DNA of 64,000 nt from Closterium sp. Naga37s-1 (GCA_947471745.1 CANJKZ010000267.1:1319001-1383000), one strand, 5' to 3'; counted from the stretch's first letter, positions 1 to 10,329 are shown. Translations and numbers: made by a program. The notes: generated by a model not told the origin, from the sequence alone.

Positions 1-539
1 GGCGGGTGCAGGGCAGGGCCGCAGCTGGCGATTAGGTCAGGGCCGCGACTGGGGCGGCAGCAGGGCAGGGCCGCGACTGGGCGGCGGTAGAGGAGGGCCG
101 CGACTGTGGCGGCTACAGGGCAGGGCCGCGACGGTGAGGCCGCGACGATGAGGCCGCGACGGCGGCTGCAGGTGCGTCAGCGGCAAGGCAGGGCCGCGAC
201 AGGTGCTGCAGGCGCGACGGTGGCTGCAGTGCAGGGCGCGACAGCGGGGCCGCGACGGTGGCTGCAGGTCAGGGGCCGCGACTTGGGGCGGCAGGGCAGG
301 GCCGCGACGTAGGGCGGCAGGAGAGGGACGCGACGGGCGGCAAAGCAGGGCCGCGACGGGCGGGAAAGCAGGGCCGCGACGGGCGGCTCAGGCAGGGTCG
401 CGACTAGCGCGACAGCAGGGCAGGGCGCTCGACGGCGCAGGAGAGGCAGGCGCGACAGCGCGCTTCGGGCAGGTAAGACAGTTTCAGTGGTGGGCCCTAA
501 AAAAAACGTTCCCACGGAGGGAACCTGCTCAGAATACCA
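1..539 (-). other. GC-rich 5' leader of copia element B-I (partial)
   Basis: This is the untranslated leader of a minus-strand B element that continues beyond the left window edge. It is nearly identical to 25045-25583 and to the B-III leader ending at 45832. It consists of irregular GC-rich repeats around the core GGGCCGCGAC. Next to the LTR (523-539) lies the primer-binding segment, which on the minus strand starts TGGTATTCTGAGC. Long open frames on both strands come from base composition and are not supported as genes. Confidence 0.8.
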
Positions 540-669
540 TGTCAGAATGAGAACGAAGGAATCATTGAACTAGCAAGCAGATGGGTACAAGTAGGAAACC
601 TAAAAGTGTTGTACCCTATATGAACTACCCCACTACAGCCTACACAGACTATAGCATATAAGTTTGACA
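540..669 (-). repeat. 5' LTR of copia element B-I
   Basis: 130-bp LTR with TG...CA ends, matching 25584-25713 and 45833-45962. It is followed by GGCAG (670-674), the right-hand copy of the 5-bp target duplication made when B entered element E. The left copy for this B lies outside the window. Confidence 0.93.
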
Positions 670-674
670 GGCAG

Positions 675-3600
675 CACATGGTGTGCTCCGAGCGTTACAT
701 ATCCAACGCCGTCGCCACCCCCGCCGTCACCTATGTCACCGTGGCGAATAAACACGCGCCTGCGCGCAAGCGCACAAGGCATCGTTGTGCTTAAGGCCCG
801 CGGGAGCAGAACGCACATCACGTTGAACGACGTGCTGATCGTGCAGAACCTGCGTTTTAATCTCCTCTCGGCAGCACAGCTCATGGATTGCGGGGTGGAC
901 CTCAGCACCGACCCCGAGACACGTGACATTTTGCTTCACTTCACGATGCCGGACAAATCGCGCAAGCAGATCGGGCGAGCACACTCCGAAAACGGAGTTT
1001 ACATCCTTGACTTCAGCATTCCCGACTGCAGCGGCGACTCGCAGGAACTGATCGATCGCGTCCCCCTGCGCTTCGAACACATCCACCGCCGTGATTGGAA
1101 GCATCCTGATGGGCGCCCATGGGTGCCGCATCACCCACACCCGCGCGAAACGGCGCTGCATGACCCCGACCCCGACGGCATCTGCAGAGATTGCCATACG
1201 CCCACAGCCTCGACGAGCGCGATCGCCGGCCGTGGCCTTGCCGCCATCGCCGAAGCAGAGCGGGAGGCACCACCTGAAGAAGGGTTGTCTCACTTGGAGC
1301 CCGAGACAGCCACGCGCATCGTCTTCGAAACGGAGGAAGCTCCTCTCCCAGGACCTGCATCACAACATCTTCACGGAATGCTGCGCGGCGTTGGCGTCGG
1401 GACCTTCGATGCGGAAGGAAATCCGCGACCCTACACGCAGGAGAAATTCTTGGAGATCTAAGCTCATCAGCGCGACTCTACGAAGAAGCTCACCGTTGCA
1501 CAAGAGGAGGAACTGGCGCGCCGCGAAGCGGAAGAACTTCGCCAACGGAGCCTTGCGGAGTCACGCGGAACATTCGCCTGGAGCGGATGGGGCGAAGAAG
1601 AGAGCGCCTCCAATGAAGGGGGGTGGGGAAGCGCTGGCGAATGGGGCACGAGCAACACTGGCGGCGATACCGGCGGATGGGGAGCCGCAACCGGCGGCGC
1701 CACTGGTGGATGGGGAGCAGACACCGGCGGCAACACCGGCGGATGGGGCGCCGCATCTGGCGGCGAAACGAGCGGTTGGGGAGCCTTCCGCGAGGACCAA
1801 AGGGGGGAAGGAGAAGAAATTGAAGAGGCTATTGAGGCCAAACCTCCTGATGTTCCTCTTGGTCGTCCTCCGCGCCGCCCTGCACCCGCACTGCCCCCAC
1901 CTGACATCCGGCCAGGAAGTGACCCTTGGGACACCATCGACTGGGGGAACGAGCCGTCAACCCCGCGAGGCACCGTCTACGGGCCTGCCCCCGAGCCGCG
2001 CGAACCAACCTTCTTCCCGGGAACCATCCCTGGAACCAATATTCCCCTCTCCACTATTCTTGACAGGGAATTCCTCGCGCTAATGTTAACGACGGCGAAC
2101 GGAGAAGAAGAAGCAGAAGAAGCAGCGGCGACACCTGCTCAAGCACCTGATGAGGATCCCGCAGAAGCACCCGCGCGCTACATGCGCACCTCCGGATTCC
2201 GCGCTGACGATGCCATCTGGCACCAGCGCCTAGGTCACCCCTCGCGCGTGACTCTGAAGAACTGCATCGAGGCCGGCATATTCGCGCCTGGCGCACTCTT
2301 GCGCCCCGATGGCACCGAAGTAAGGGGCGCGACACATCCGCGCAACTGCACCGTCTGCCCCGAAGCCGCGCTGAGCCACCAGCCATTCCTTCTGCTAGAA
2401 CCCGGAACCAACCGCTACACCAAATTGGAGAAGGTGTACAGCGACTTCCTCAATGTGGGACACTGCGGCATCAACGACGAACTCTACACGCTCACCTTCG
2501 TCGACGCCGGAACGCGCTACGTGTGGGTCGTAAACGTGGAAGCGCGCAGCAGAGCATACGAAGCATTCCGCCTGTGGCTGGCGCACGCGCAGCGGCAATC
2601 TGGGGAGAAGTTAAAGATCTGGCAGTCCGACGGCGCGGCGGAGTTCAGGAGCCAGGAGCTGCAGGATTACCTCGCGTAGAAGGGGATCGAGCACCACATT
2701 TCTCTCCCCTACGCACACCAGCAGCAGGGCGTAGCCGAGCGCACGAATCACACCCTCATGACGAGGGTGCGGGCGTTAATGAGGCAGTCGAAGCTTCCGC
2801 CGACCTACTGGACCTACGCAATGCACCACGCCGTGCGGATGCACAATCTGCTCTCAACCACTGCAATCTCCGGCAACTCCTCACCGCATGTGAAGTGGAC
2901 GGGGAGGAAGGGCGACACATCCATGCTCCACGTGTGGGGATGCATGGTGCAGTACCGGCCGCCGACATCAACTATCAGGAAATTTGCAAGCCGCGCGTGC
3001 TGGGGAATCTACCTCGGCATGAGCCACGAGCACAAGGCATGGCTCATTCTGGACCTCTTGAGCCAGAAAATCAAGAACGCGCGCGACGTCATCTTCTACG
3101 AGCGGCTCTTCCTTCGGCAATTCCGCGAAGACGAGCAGGCGAACGCGAACCGCGCCTACTCCAACGACGGCCACAGCTACGCCTCACCCGAGGACGAAGC
3201 CGCAGCAGCAATTCTGGAGCAGGACCCCAGAGGCGAGTTCACGAGAGGCGATCGCAACGACAACGACGACGACGACAACGACGACGACGATTCTCCTGGA
3301 GGAGAAGCAGGGGCAGGAGGCGGAAGCAGAAGCAGAGGCGGGAACGGCGGAGGCGTAGCACCACCAGCACCGCCTGATCCTGAGAGCGATGACGACGACG
3401 TGCAGGAAGTCACTCCACAGCACCGCCACGACAGCACCGTCACCGGACTCCAGCTCCTCGGGCTCCACACTGCCACCTCAACGGCGCCACGTGTCATCGA
3501 GCCGAAGAATCCGCGCCAAGCACTCACGGGACCTCACAGCAAGGAATGGCGGGAAGCAATGGATGCGGAGATCAAGGCACTTGAGTCCCGCGATACCTGG

Positions 3601-5067
3601 GTGCTCGTCGATCGAGCGGCGATCAAGGGAAGGAGGAACCTCTCTGGGAAATGGGTCTTCCGCGTGAAGACCGCAGCTGACGGGACGATCGAGCAATTCA
3701 AGGCGCGCTGGGTAGTGCGCGGCTACGATCAGAGGCACGGCATTGACTTCGATCAGACATTTGCACCGGTCAGCCGTCACACCTCCGTCAGGATTCTTCT
3801 CGCCATCGCTGCAGCACGACACCTTCCGCTCCGACAAATCGACGTGAAGAACGCGTTTCTGTACGCGTTAGAAGATGCAGTGATCTACGTGGAGCAGCCG
3901 CACACATACGGCGAAGGGGATTCGCGTGTCTGCGAGCTGCAAAAGTCCCTTTACGGGATCAAACAGGCGCCGAGACTCTGGCAGCAGTACCTGCACAACA
4001 TACTGCTTGAAATCGGGTTCAAGCAGTTGCCCCACGATCCTGGGATGTATCGCCACGATTTCCGCGGCGAATACATCCTACTTACAGTCTACGTCGACGA
4101 CCTCCTCTACACAGGCTCAAGCAACGAGTTGCTCGAACAATTCGAGAAAAACCTCGCAGGGCGCGTCGACATCACCTGCAACCATGACGTGAAGCAGTTT
4201 CTCGGGCTCAACATCACCTACTCGCCGGAAGCCATTCATCTCTCAGCAGCCAAGTACGCAGAGGAGCTTAGCAAGCGCTTCAACATTGCACCTGCACCAC
4301 TCTCCACCCCTTACCGCACTCCAGGACCCAACCACAAGCCTGACAACAAAGCCCTGTCCCCTGCTGGGCTTCACACTTACCAGCAGCAGTTGGGATGCCT
4401 GCTCTTTGCATCTGTTACATGCAGGCCCAACCTCTCCTACATCCAGTTGGCACAGTACTCTCGCAAACCAACGGCTGAGAATCTACTAGATCTCCAGCGG
4501 GCACTTCAGTTCTTCATCTCCACGCCCAATGTTGGGCTCTGCTACTCCACCATCCCAACCTTGTGCTTCAACCTCATCGGCTATGTGGACGCTGATCACG
4601 CCGCTGACCCCGACAATCGACGGTCCAGGACAGGCTTCCTTTTCCGCCTCGAGCCCAGCGGCCCCATCTCCTAGAATTCACAGAAGCAGGAGCTGGTTGG
4701 CCTGTCATCAGCGGAGGCTGAATTCATCGCAGCAACAGCAGCCGTTCGCGAAGGCCTCTACCTTCAGGAGCTGCTGCAGGAGGCAAAAATTCCAGCCTCG
4801 GCAAACTTTCGCCTGCACTGCGACAATTAGAGCGCGATCAGGATCGCGAACAAGCCGGGATTCGTCAACCGCACCAAACACATCGCGCTGCGGTACTTCT
4901 TTGTCAAGGACGAAGTTGACAAGGGCAAGGTTGACCTAACCTACTGCCCGACAGGTGACATGGCAGCTGACTTCCTCACGAAGAAGCCGTCACGTCAGCA
5001 GTACCAACACTGCTCCGAACTCAGCGGAGTAGTCAAGCGGGTCAAGACTCGCTACGGCCAGGAGTGA
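675..5067 (+). pseudogene. Element E-I pol (PR-IN-RT-RNaseH), decayed
   Basis: This is the pol part of plus-strand copia element E, downstream of its B insertion. Order: rest of the protease, a WG-repeat linker (1582-1782), a GAG-pre-integrase HHCC region starting at WHQRLGHPS (about 2218), integrase (YSDF, QSDGAAEF, GVAERTN), an acidic linker with a GAC-repeat tract (about 3258-3298), reverse transcriptase with YVDD at 4090-4101, and RNase H with GYVDADHA. From about position 780 to the TGA at 5065-5067 one frame holds, broken by TAA at 1459, TAG at 2677 (integrase), TAG at 4672 and TAG at 4828 (RNase H). A frameshift sits between about 675 and 785, because the protease start and the later frame differ. 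It cannot encode a full polyprotein. RT itself looks complete. Confidence 0.9.
1582..1782 (+). other. WG/GW-repeat module in element E polyprotein
   Basis: In the E reading frame this segment encodes seven Trp-Gly motifs (SGWGE, GGWGS, EWGT, three GGWGA, SGWGA) in a Gly/Ala/Thr-rich context, spaced mostly 6-12 residues apart and flanked by acidic stretches. An eighth (DWGN) lies near 1945. Element F has a similar module at the same place between protease and integrase. WG/GW platforms in other proteins bind Argonaute; that role here is inference. Copies are at 26626-26826 and 46875-47075. Confidence 0.75.
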
Positions 5068-5074
5068 AGGGGGG
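5067..5074 (+). other. Polypurine tract of element E-I
   Basis: The purine run AAGGGGGG lies directly before the LTR start TGTTACG and next to the pol stop codon, as expected for the plus-strand DNA primer of an LTR element. Confidence 0.85.
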
Positions 5075-5251
5075 TGTTACGAATAGTAATTATTGAAACA
5101 TTACCGTGCACTCCTCACCGCAGCAAGCGAAGCACGCACTACCAAGGTTGAAGGCGAAAGGGCGGAAGTGACACGAAGGGTCGTACGGTTACGAAAGGAT
5201 CTGGACCGTCGAGCAGACAACATCAGGCAGCAGCAGTGGCGAGGATTCTGC

Positions 5252-5275
5252 CCGGACAGTTTCGTAACTGTCCGG
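5252..5275 (+). promoter_or_regulatory. Perfect 10-bp hairpin in E LTR
   Basis: CCGGACAGTT, loop TCGT, AACTGTCCGG: a perfect 10-bp stem with a 4-nt loop. In the third copy (near 58059-58082) the loop is TCGC and the stem is unchanged. It could be an RNA structure near the transcript end or a palindromic protein site; the sequence does not tell which. Confidence 0.7.
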
Positions 5276-5298
5276 AGTCGCACGGTTGGATTTCGCTG

Positions 5299-5338
5299 TA
5301 ATAAGGGAATGTACCCCTTAGAGTACATGGCTAGATAG
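5299..5338 (+). promoter_or_regulatory. LTR segment conserved between elements E and F
   Basis: This 40-bp stretch matches, in element-sense orientation, the F LTR segments at 5730-5769 and 11547-11586 at 38 of 40 positions, although the rest of the E and F LTRs is not obviously alike. It contains the inner inverted repeat ATGTAC...GTACAT. It is probably an LTR promoter, RNA-start or RNA-structure element; the function is inferred only from conservation. Confidence 0.6.
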
Positions 5339-5510
5339 GTCGATTGGTATTCCCTTGTAATCTTATTTATAGTGCTGTATTTGCATGTTTTTATTATCTC
5401 AAGCATTTACATTCACTCTGCTATTGAGGCCACGGGCCCACCACCATTACTCAGTAGTGTGCGAACCTTTCTGAGGTGATCCTAAGCACGATCAACTTGT
5501 GATCGCAACA

Positions 5511-5586
5511 CCGTTAGGTTGGGTCGCATCGCGAACAGTGGCGGGAGTCGTGGCCGAGGCGAGTGCTGTGAGCAGGTAACGTTTGT
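5511..5586. other. 76-bp spacer between E 3' LTR and F
   Basis: The spacer lies between the E LTR end and the F 3' LTR. It resembles neither the E sequence after its 5' LTR nor any other part of the window except its own copies at 30555-30630 and 58323-58398. It is likely original flanking DNA of the E insertion. No gene or signal is seen. Confidence 0.6.
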
Positions 5587-6038
5587 TGTTATAGCTGAAG
5601 GATCGTAGTGAACATAATAAGGCTGTTAAGTTTAAGGAAAGACTATGAAGTCTCTGAATGACCTTGTTGATAAGATTGAAAGAGAACAAGATGATTAAAG
5701 GATAGTGATACAAGGAATAAATAGCAGTCCTAGCTAGCCATGTACTCTGAGGGGTACATTCCCTTATTAACTGAATTGCATTGCTACAGTAACCACGACT
5801 ATTGCTATTCTTGACAGTTACCATGTTGCATCGCGTAAGTACCAAGTGCGGTTTCTGGGCAGTCAAGGGTCACGACCGTTGACTGTCTTCGACTGTTGAC
5901 CTTCGGGTGACCCTCGACCTTCCGCATGCTCTATATGAGCTATTGCGATACTGATATAGGCGCGTTGCTTCGTTATGGAGTGACGCGCGAGTGGAGAGCC
6001 TTCGGGAATGTTACGATAACCTTTCGGTTATTCCAACA
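5587..6038 (-). repeat. 3' LTR of F-II
   Basis: 452-bp LTR starting TGTTATAGCTG and ending TTATTCCAACA. It differs from the other F-II LTR (11401-11856) at several dozen positions and small indels, far more than the array copies differ from each other. The polypurine tract GAAGGGGAG (minus strand) is at 6039-6047. Confidence 0.92.
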
Positions 6039-6045
6039 CTCCCCT

Positions 6046-6819
6046 TCATTCCTGAAGGTGAGCCACGTGGGATTTCTTCGAGATCCCGCAGAGGTCGGTG
6101 CAGTGCTGAAACTTCTGACGTGGCAGCTTCTTGGTCAAGAAATCTGCTGCCATGTCACTGGTTGGGCAATACGTGAGTTTGACCTTGCCCTTGTCGATCT
6201 CGTCCTTGACGAAGAAGTAACGGAGTGCGATGTGTTTCGTGGGGTTCACGAAGCCTGGCTTGTTCGCGATCTTGATCGCGCTCTGGTTGTCGCAGAGTAA
6301 CTTGAAGTGCCCGTTCATCGTCACTTTCGCTTCCTGTAGGAGCTCCATCAGGTACAGTCCTTCGCGAACAGCTGCGCTGGCGGCGATGAACTCAGCTTTG
6401 GCTGACGAAAGTGCAATGAGCTCCTGCTTCTGGGAGTTCCAAGAGATGAGTCCGGCAAGTTGGAGTTGAAAAATGAATCCTGTACGGGAGCGTCTGTTGT
6501 CAATGTCTCCCGCGTGGTCTGCGTCAACGTAGCCGTGAAGCTGTAGAGTAGCGGTGAGGTTGGCTTCGTAGGTGAGTCCGAGTCAGGAGTAGAAACGAAG
6601 TATTGGAGTGCACGGCGTAGATCCAGTAGATTCTCCCCTTCAGGTCGCTTCAGGTACTGTGCGAGCTGGCTTGCGACGTAGGAGAGATCGGGCCGGCATG
6701 TGACGGCGGCGAACAGGAGACACCCCAGGTGCTGCTGATAGAGACGATGGTCCTCGAGTGAGAGCGGGGTTGTGTCGGGTTCGTGATTAGGAGGAGGAGT
6801 GCGGAAGGGGGTGGTGAGA
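6046..6819 (-). pseudogene. F-II pol 3' fragment (RT end and RNase H)
   Basis: After the RT deletion, a shifted frame reads the end of RT (HLGCLLFAAVTCRPDLSY and following). Near 6590 the frame shifts back and RNase H follows: GYVDADHAGD, the FIAAS...REGLYL region, LLCDNQSAIKIANK, and a C-terminus ending in a TGA at 6046-6048. RNase H motifs are present, but this part is not joined in frame to the upstream ORF. The same arrangement is seen in F-III and F-IV, so the damage is older than the array. Confidence 0.85.
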
Positions 6820-9800
6820 TTAATCGGGGCTGCGCACCACCCATCGCGCTTTGTATTTGTCGATGGAGCCGTCCGCCAGTGTCTTGATGCGGAACACCCA
6901 TTTTCCGCTGAGAATTTTTCTCCCCTTCGCAGATGTCCGGGGAACGAGCTTCCAGGTGCCACGGTTCTTGAGCGATGCGATCTCCTTGGCCATGGCTGCC
7001 TTCCACTTCTCACTGTCGGGGCCGGAGAGAGCTTGGCGAACGGTGGTGGGTTCCTTGGGGGAGGTGTGGCGAACAGCGACGGCGAGCCCGAGGATCCGTA
7101 GACCAGTTTCGTTGGTCTTTTCGTAGTGCAGGCGATCGTAGTCGTGGAAGCTGGTTACTTCGACCACGTCGTCGTCACTTTTGTTGCCAGGACGGATGGA
7201 GTCTTGCGAGGTGTTTGGTGGTGGTAATTCGGCATCTGGTGACTGGCGGGCGTTGCTGTTGAAGTTATGGGCTTCGCGAGTTGTATCATCGGGATCAGGT
7301 TGGTGTAGAGGGATGAAGGTTGGAGTTTGGAACGGGCTTGTAAGGGGGATGTTGGGTGCACTGTCAAATTGGGTAACATTTGCTGCATCCACATCTTCCG
7401 CCAGGTCAGCTTCATCGTGTGGAGTTGCGAAGCTGCGGTGTCCCTCAAAAACCCTTTCCGGTGCCCTGTCAGCTTCGCGGTGTTCGTTGAACAGTGGCAG
7501 AGTCAGCTTCTCGTAGAAGATGCAGTCACGTGATTTCGTTACTTCGTGTGTCGCGTAGTCCAGCACGATCCACGCCTTGTATTCCTTTTCGATCCCGAGA
7601 TGGATGCCCCAGCGAGCCCGGTCAGCAAACTTTCCAGTTCTTGCTGTGTGAGGCCTGTACTGTACCATGCAGCCGAACACCCGAAGCAGACGCGTGTCTG
7701 CTTTTCTGCCCGTCCACGCCCTGTAGGGGGAGTTGTTGTTCTCGAGGCTTCGGGATGACAGCAAGTTGTGCAGCCGGACTGCATGGTTCATCGCGAACGG
7801 CCAGTAACGAGTTGGGATGGCCGACTGCTTCATCAGGGCCCTCATCCTGGTGGCGAGGCTCCTGTTTGTCCGTTCTGCTACTCCTTGTTGCTCGTGAGCG
7901 TAGGGCAGGGACACCAGGTGTTCAATTCCCTTCTGCCTGAAGAGCTCCTTGAATTCGTCTGAGAAGAACTCCAGGGCTCCGTCCGTCTGCCAGCTCTTGA
8001 GCTTAAGGCCCGATTGTCGTTCAGCCCGCTTCATCCACGCGATGAAGCACTCGAAGGCGAGTGACCTGCAGTCAGTATTAATAGCCCAGACGTAGCGAGT
8101 GCTTGCGTCGATGAAGGTAAGCGTGTAGGATTCGCCGTCGAGTCCATCCTTCGTCAAACACATGAAGTCGCTGTAAACTTTGTCAAGTGGTTTGTAGCGT
8201 TCGTAACCAGGCGGCAGGTCGGGGAAGGGCTTATGGGTGAGTGACGCAGCAGGACACACTGTGCATGGCGGGTCTTCGGAGTCTATGGTGAGGGAACCTC
8301 CGCGGGGAAGGAGTAGTGCTCCGTCGTCGAGGACTCCAGCCCGCAGGGAGTTCTTGAGTGTTGCGTGAGAAGGGTGCCCGAGCCGTTGATGCCAGATTTC
8401 TGGTTCCGCGCGGTAGCCGACCGTTTTCTGATAATACTTGTTTCTTGCTGCTTCGTCGTTTGCCTCCCCTTCAGGTCCTGCATCGGCGGCGTCGTCGGTG
8501 TCGGCAGCGAACGCGTGAATTGACTTCCGTTCCAGAAGCGGGTGTAGAATCTCGATGATGTCGTCGGTGTCGCCGGCGTCGACTTGATCTCCGGTTACAA
8601 GCAGGCACTGGTTGGGCCAGTCGCGGACGGGGAGTCCCTTCATGGGAATTCGAAAATAACTGTACTCGGCCCCGATGACCTCAATTTCTTGTGGTCCTTG
8701 TTCTGGCGGCTCCGGCTCCTCGGTAGGTACTGGCAGTTCTGCTGTTTCTCCGAAAAAATCGTTGGTTTCTTCTTCCTCTGACTCCTCTTGCATTGGTTCT
8801 GGTGTGTTAGGAGCGTAATGGTCCGGAAGAGGAGGTCCGCCCCAGCTGGTGCCGCGTGTTGCCCAATAAGGGTCGATCGCTGCGGTTTCCGCTGCGGGAA
8901 GTCCCGGAGCTTCGGGATAGGCAGGGGCAGCTTGCCCCCATCCTCCTTCGCTTGTCGAAGTTCCCCAGCCACCTCCGGTTCCTCCGCTTCCCCAGCCTCC
9001 ACCGGTTCCTCCGGTTCCCCAGCCTCCAGTTCCCCATTCGCCTCTGGTGGCAGCGCCAGCGTCTGTTGGGGCAGTGGCGGCGTCTTCGGATGCCGAGATA
9101 GTGTCCCGTCCTTCTGCCGCTGCTTCTTCTGGCGTCAGGACTTCTCCCAAGGGGCCAAGTGCAGGGCCGGGACTGCCTGAACGAGTTCCAGTATTTTCGC
9201 TTTCTTCAGTGACTGGTTCCGCAGGTGCTGACGTGCCGCTGTCCTCTTCCATCGATGCAGGTCCAGTATCTGCTGGGTTGGAGGTTGAGGCAGTCGGAAC
9301 GGTGCGCAGTTGTAGGAGGCCGTCCGAGGCGGGACGCTCGAGATCCATTTCCGTGGGATGCGACCAAGTTGGTGTCTCTGAAGGAGTCGTCTTCAGTAGC
9401 AAGGTGCGGTGAGAATCTCCGGTGGTACCCTGAGCTGAGAACTGCAGTACGAAGACCCCGTCATCATCAACGGCTTTGCCGATGTAAGTATTGCCGTAGA
9501 AGAGTTCGAAGGTCTTGTCTTTACGGTTGCTTCGAATGTCGACTCCGCATCGCATGAGCTGTGCCGAGGAAAGCAGGTTGTACCGCAGATCTGGGGCGAC
9601 GAGTACGTCGCCAATGTGAATCGTGAATCGTGTGTCGTCAGCTTCAAGGAGGATCTCCCCGATGTCGTATGCCTTGAGTGTGCCGTTGTTTGCTACTGTG
9701 ATTTCGCAGGGACGACGCATGCGTTTGGAGTTGCTAATGAACGTTGGCGATCCCACCATGTGTTGTCCGCAACAACTGTCCAGGTACCAGGTGTTAATAT

Positions 9801-10329
9801 TCTCGCGGCTCTGTTGCACGATGGTGATTTTCGGCGTAACCACGCGATCCATTTCGCCAGTATATGGCGAGAGAGCGAAGTACCGGTTCGCCGAGATGCT
9901 AGGAGGCGATTCCGGTGTCGGTGGTGGCAACTCGAAATCAGGAGGATACCTTTGTGATTCGTTGAACCAGGTAGGGATAGTGGGATCGTTGTCTTGTCTG
10001 GGTGCGACAGGGTTGATGGGGTCGTCAAGCGCGAACGTTACTCGATCGTAGTATCGAAAACCTCTGTTGCGGCGAGCCATGCAGCTCATGATTGTCCCCT
10101 TGCCTTTGTCCTTGGTCGTAATACGTGCAGGTGTCTGCGAGGTGCTTGCGACCGAGGGAGGCGAAACGGTGGTTGTTGCGGCAGAAGAAGTCGAGGGGGT
10201 GGAGGTTTGATAGTTTGAAGGGTTGTTGCGCCTTTCGTCGGCGGCCTTTCGCTTGTAGCACCGATCGATAGTGTGTCCAGGCTTCTTGAAGTATTTGCAG
10301 AAAGTCCCCTTCTTTCCGTGCTGCTCCCC
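6820..10329 (-). pseudogene. F-II pol: zinc knuckle, PR, WG module, IN, truncated RT
   Basis: This is one open frame of 1,169 codons downstream of the gag stop; the first internal Met is at 10089. Counting from that Met, a protease motif WYLDSCCGQHM is at residues 101-111, and a WG module is at 351-416 (8842-9042). The GAG-pre-integrase region (WHQRLGHPS...CTVC) is near 566-612. Integrase follows with D641, D703 and E739 (D-X35-E). RT starts normally (GKWVFRIK...ARWVVR) and then ends abruptly. By comparison with E, about 190 residues including YVDD are missing. Upstream of the Met, a knuckle-like CKYF...H...C has lost its second Cys. Integrase looks intact; RT cannot work. Confidence 0.88.
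8842..9042 (-). other. WG/GW-repeat module in element F polyprotein
   Basis: It encodes six Trp-Gly motifs (EWGT, GGWG, two GGGWG, GGWGQ, SWGG), the first five spaced 5-9 residues apart within Gly/Thr/Ser-rich sequence, followed by an acidic stretch (EESEEEE). The position between protease and integrase is the same as in E, although the surrounding linker differs. Copies: 33886-34086 and 61654-61854. An Argonaute-hook role is inference. Confidence 0.75.

Larger units (their letters stand above)
5075..5510 (+). repeat. 3' LTR of element E-I
   Basis: 436-bp LTR running from TGTTACGAATAG to GATCGCAACA. The end is fixed by comparison with 11857-11962, where the same 3' end is followed at once by the E primer-binding site. 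It contains a perfect hairpin (5252-5275) and a 40-bp segment (5299-5338) shared with the LTRs of element F. Other copies: 30119-30554 and 57887-58322. Confidence 0.92.

Noticed and set aside
1091..2083. 330-codon plus-strand ORF overlapping E pol
   Set aside because: The frame carrying the GAG-pre-integrase, integrase and WG motifs is a different one; this Arg/Ser/Pro-rich frame has no recognisable domain.
3258..3298. GAC-repeat tract as a microsatellite of its own
   Set aside because: It lies in frame in the acidic IN-RT linker of E and encodes an Asp/Asn run, so it is better explained as coding sequence.
5926..6300. 124-codon plus-strand ORF at the F 3' end
   Set aside because: Antisense of the F RNase H tail and LTR; no independent support.
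10089..10091. Met at 10089 as a true separate start for F pol
   Set aside because: The frame is open upstream through the knuckle to the gag stop, so this Met is only the first ATG after the TAA; no initiation signal is seen.
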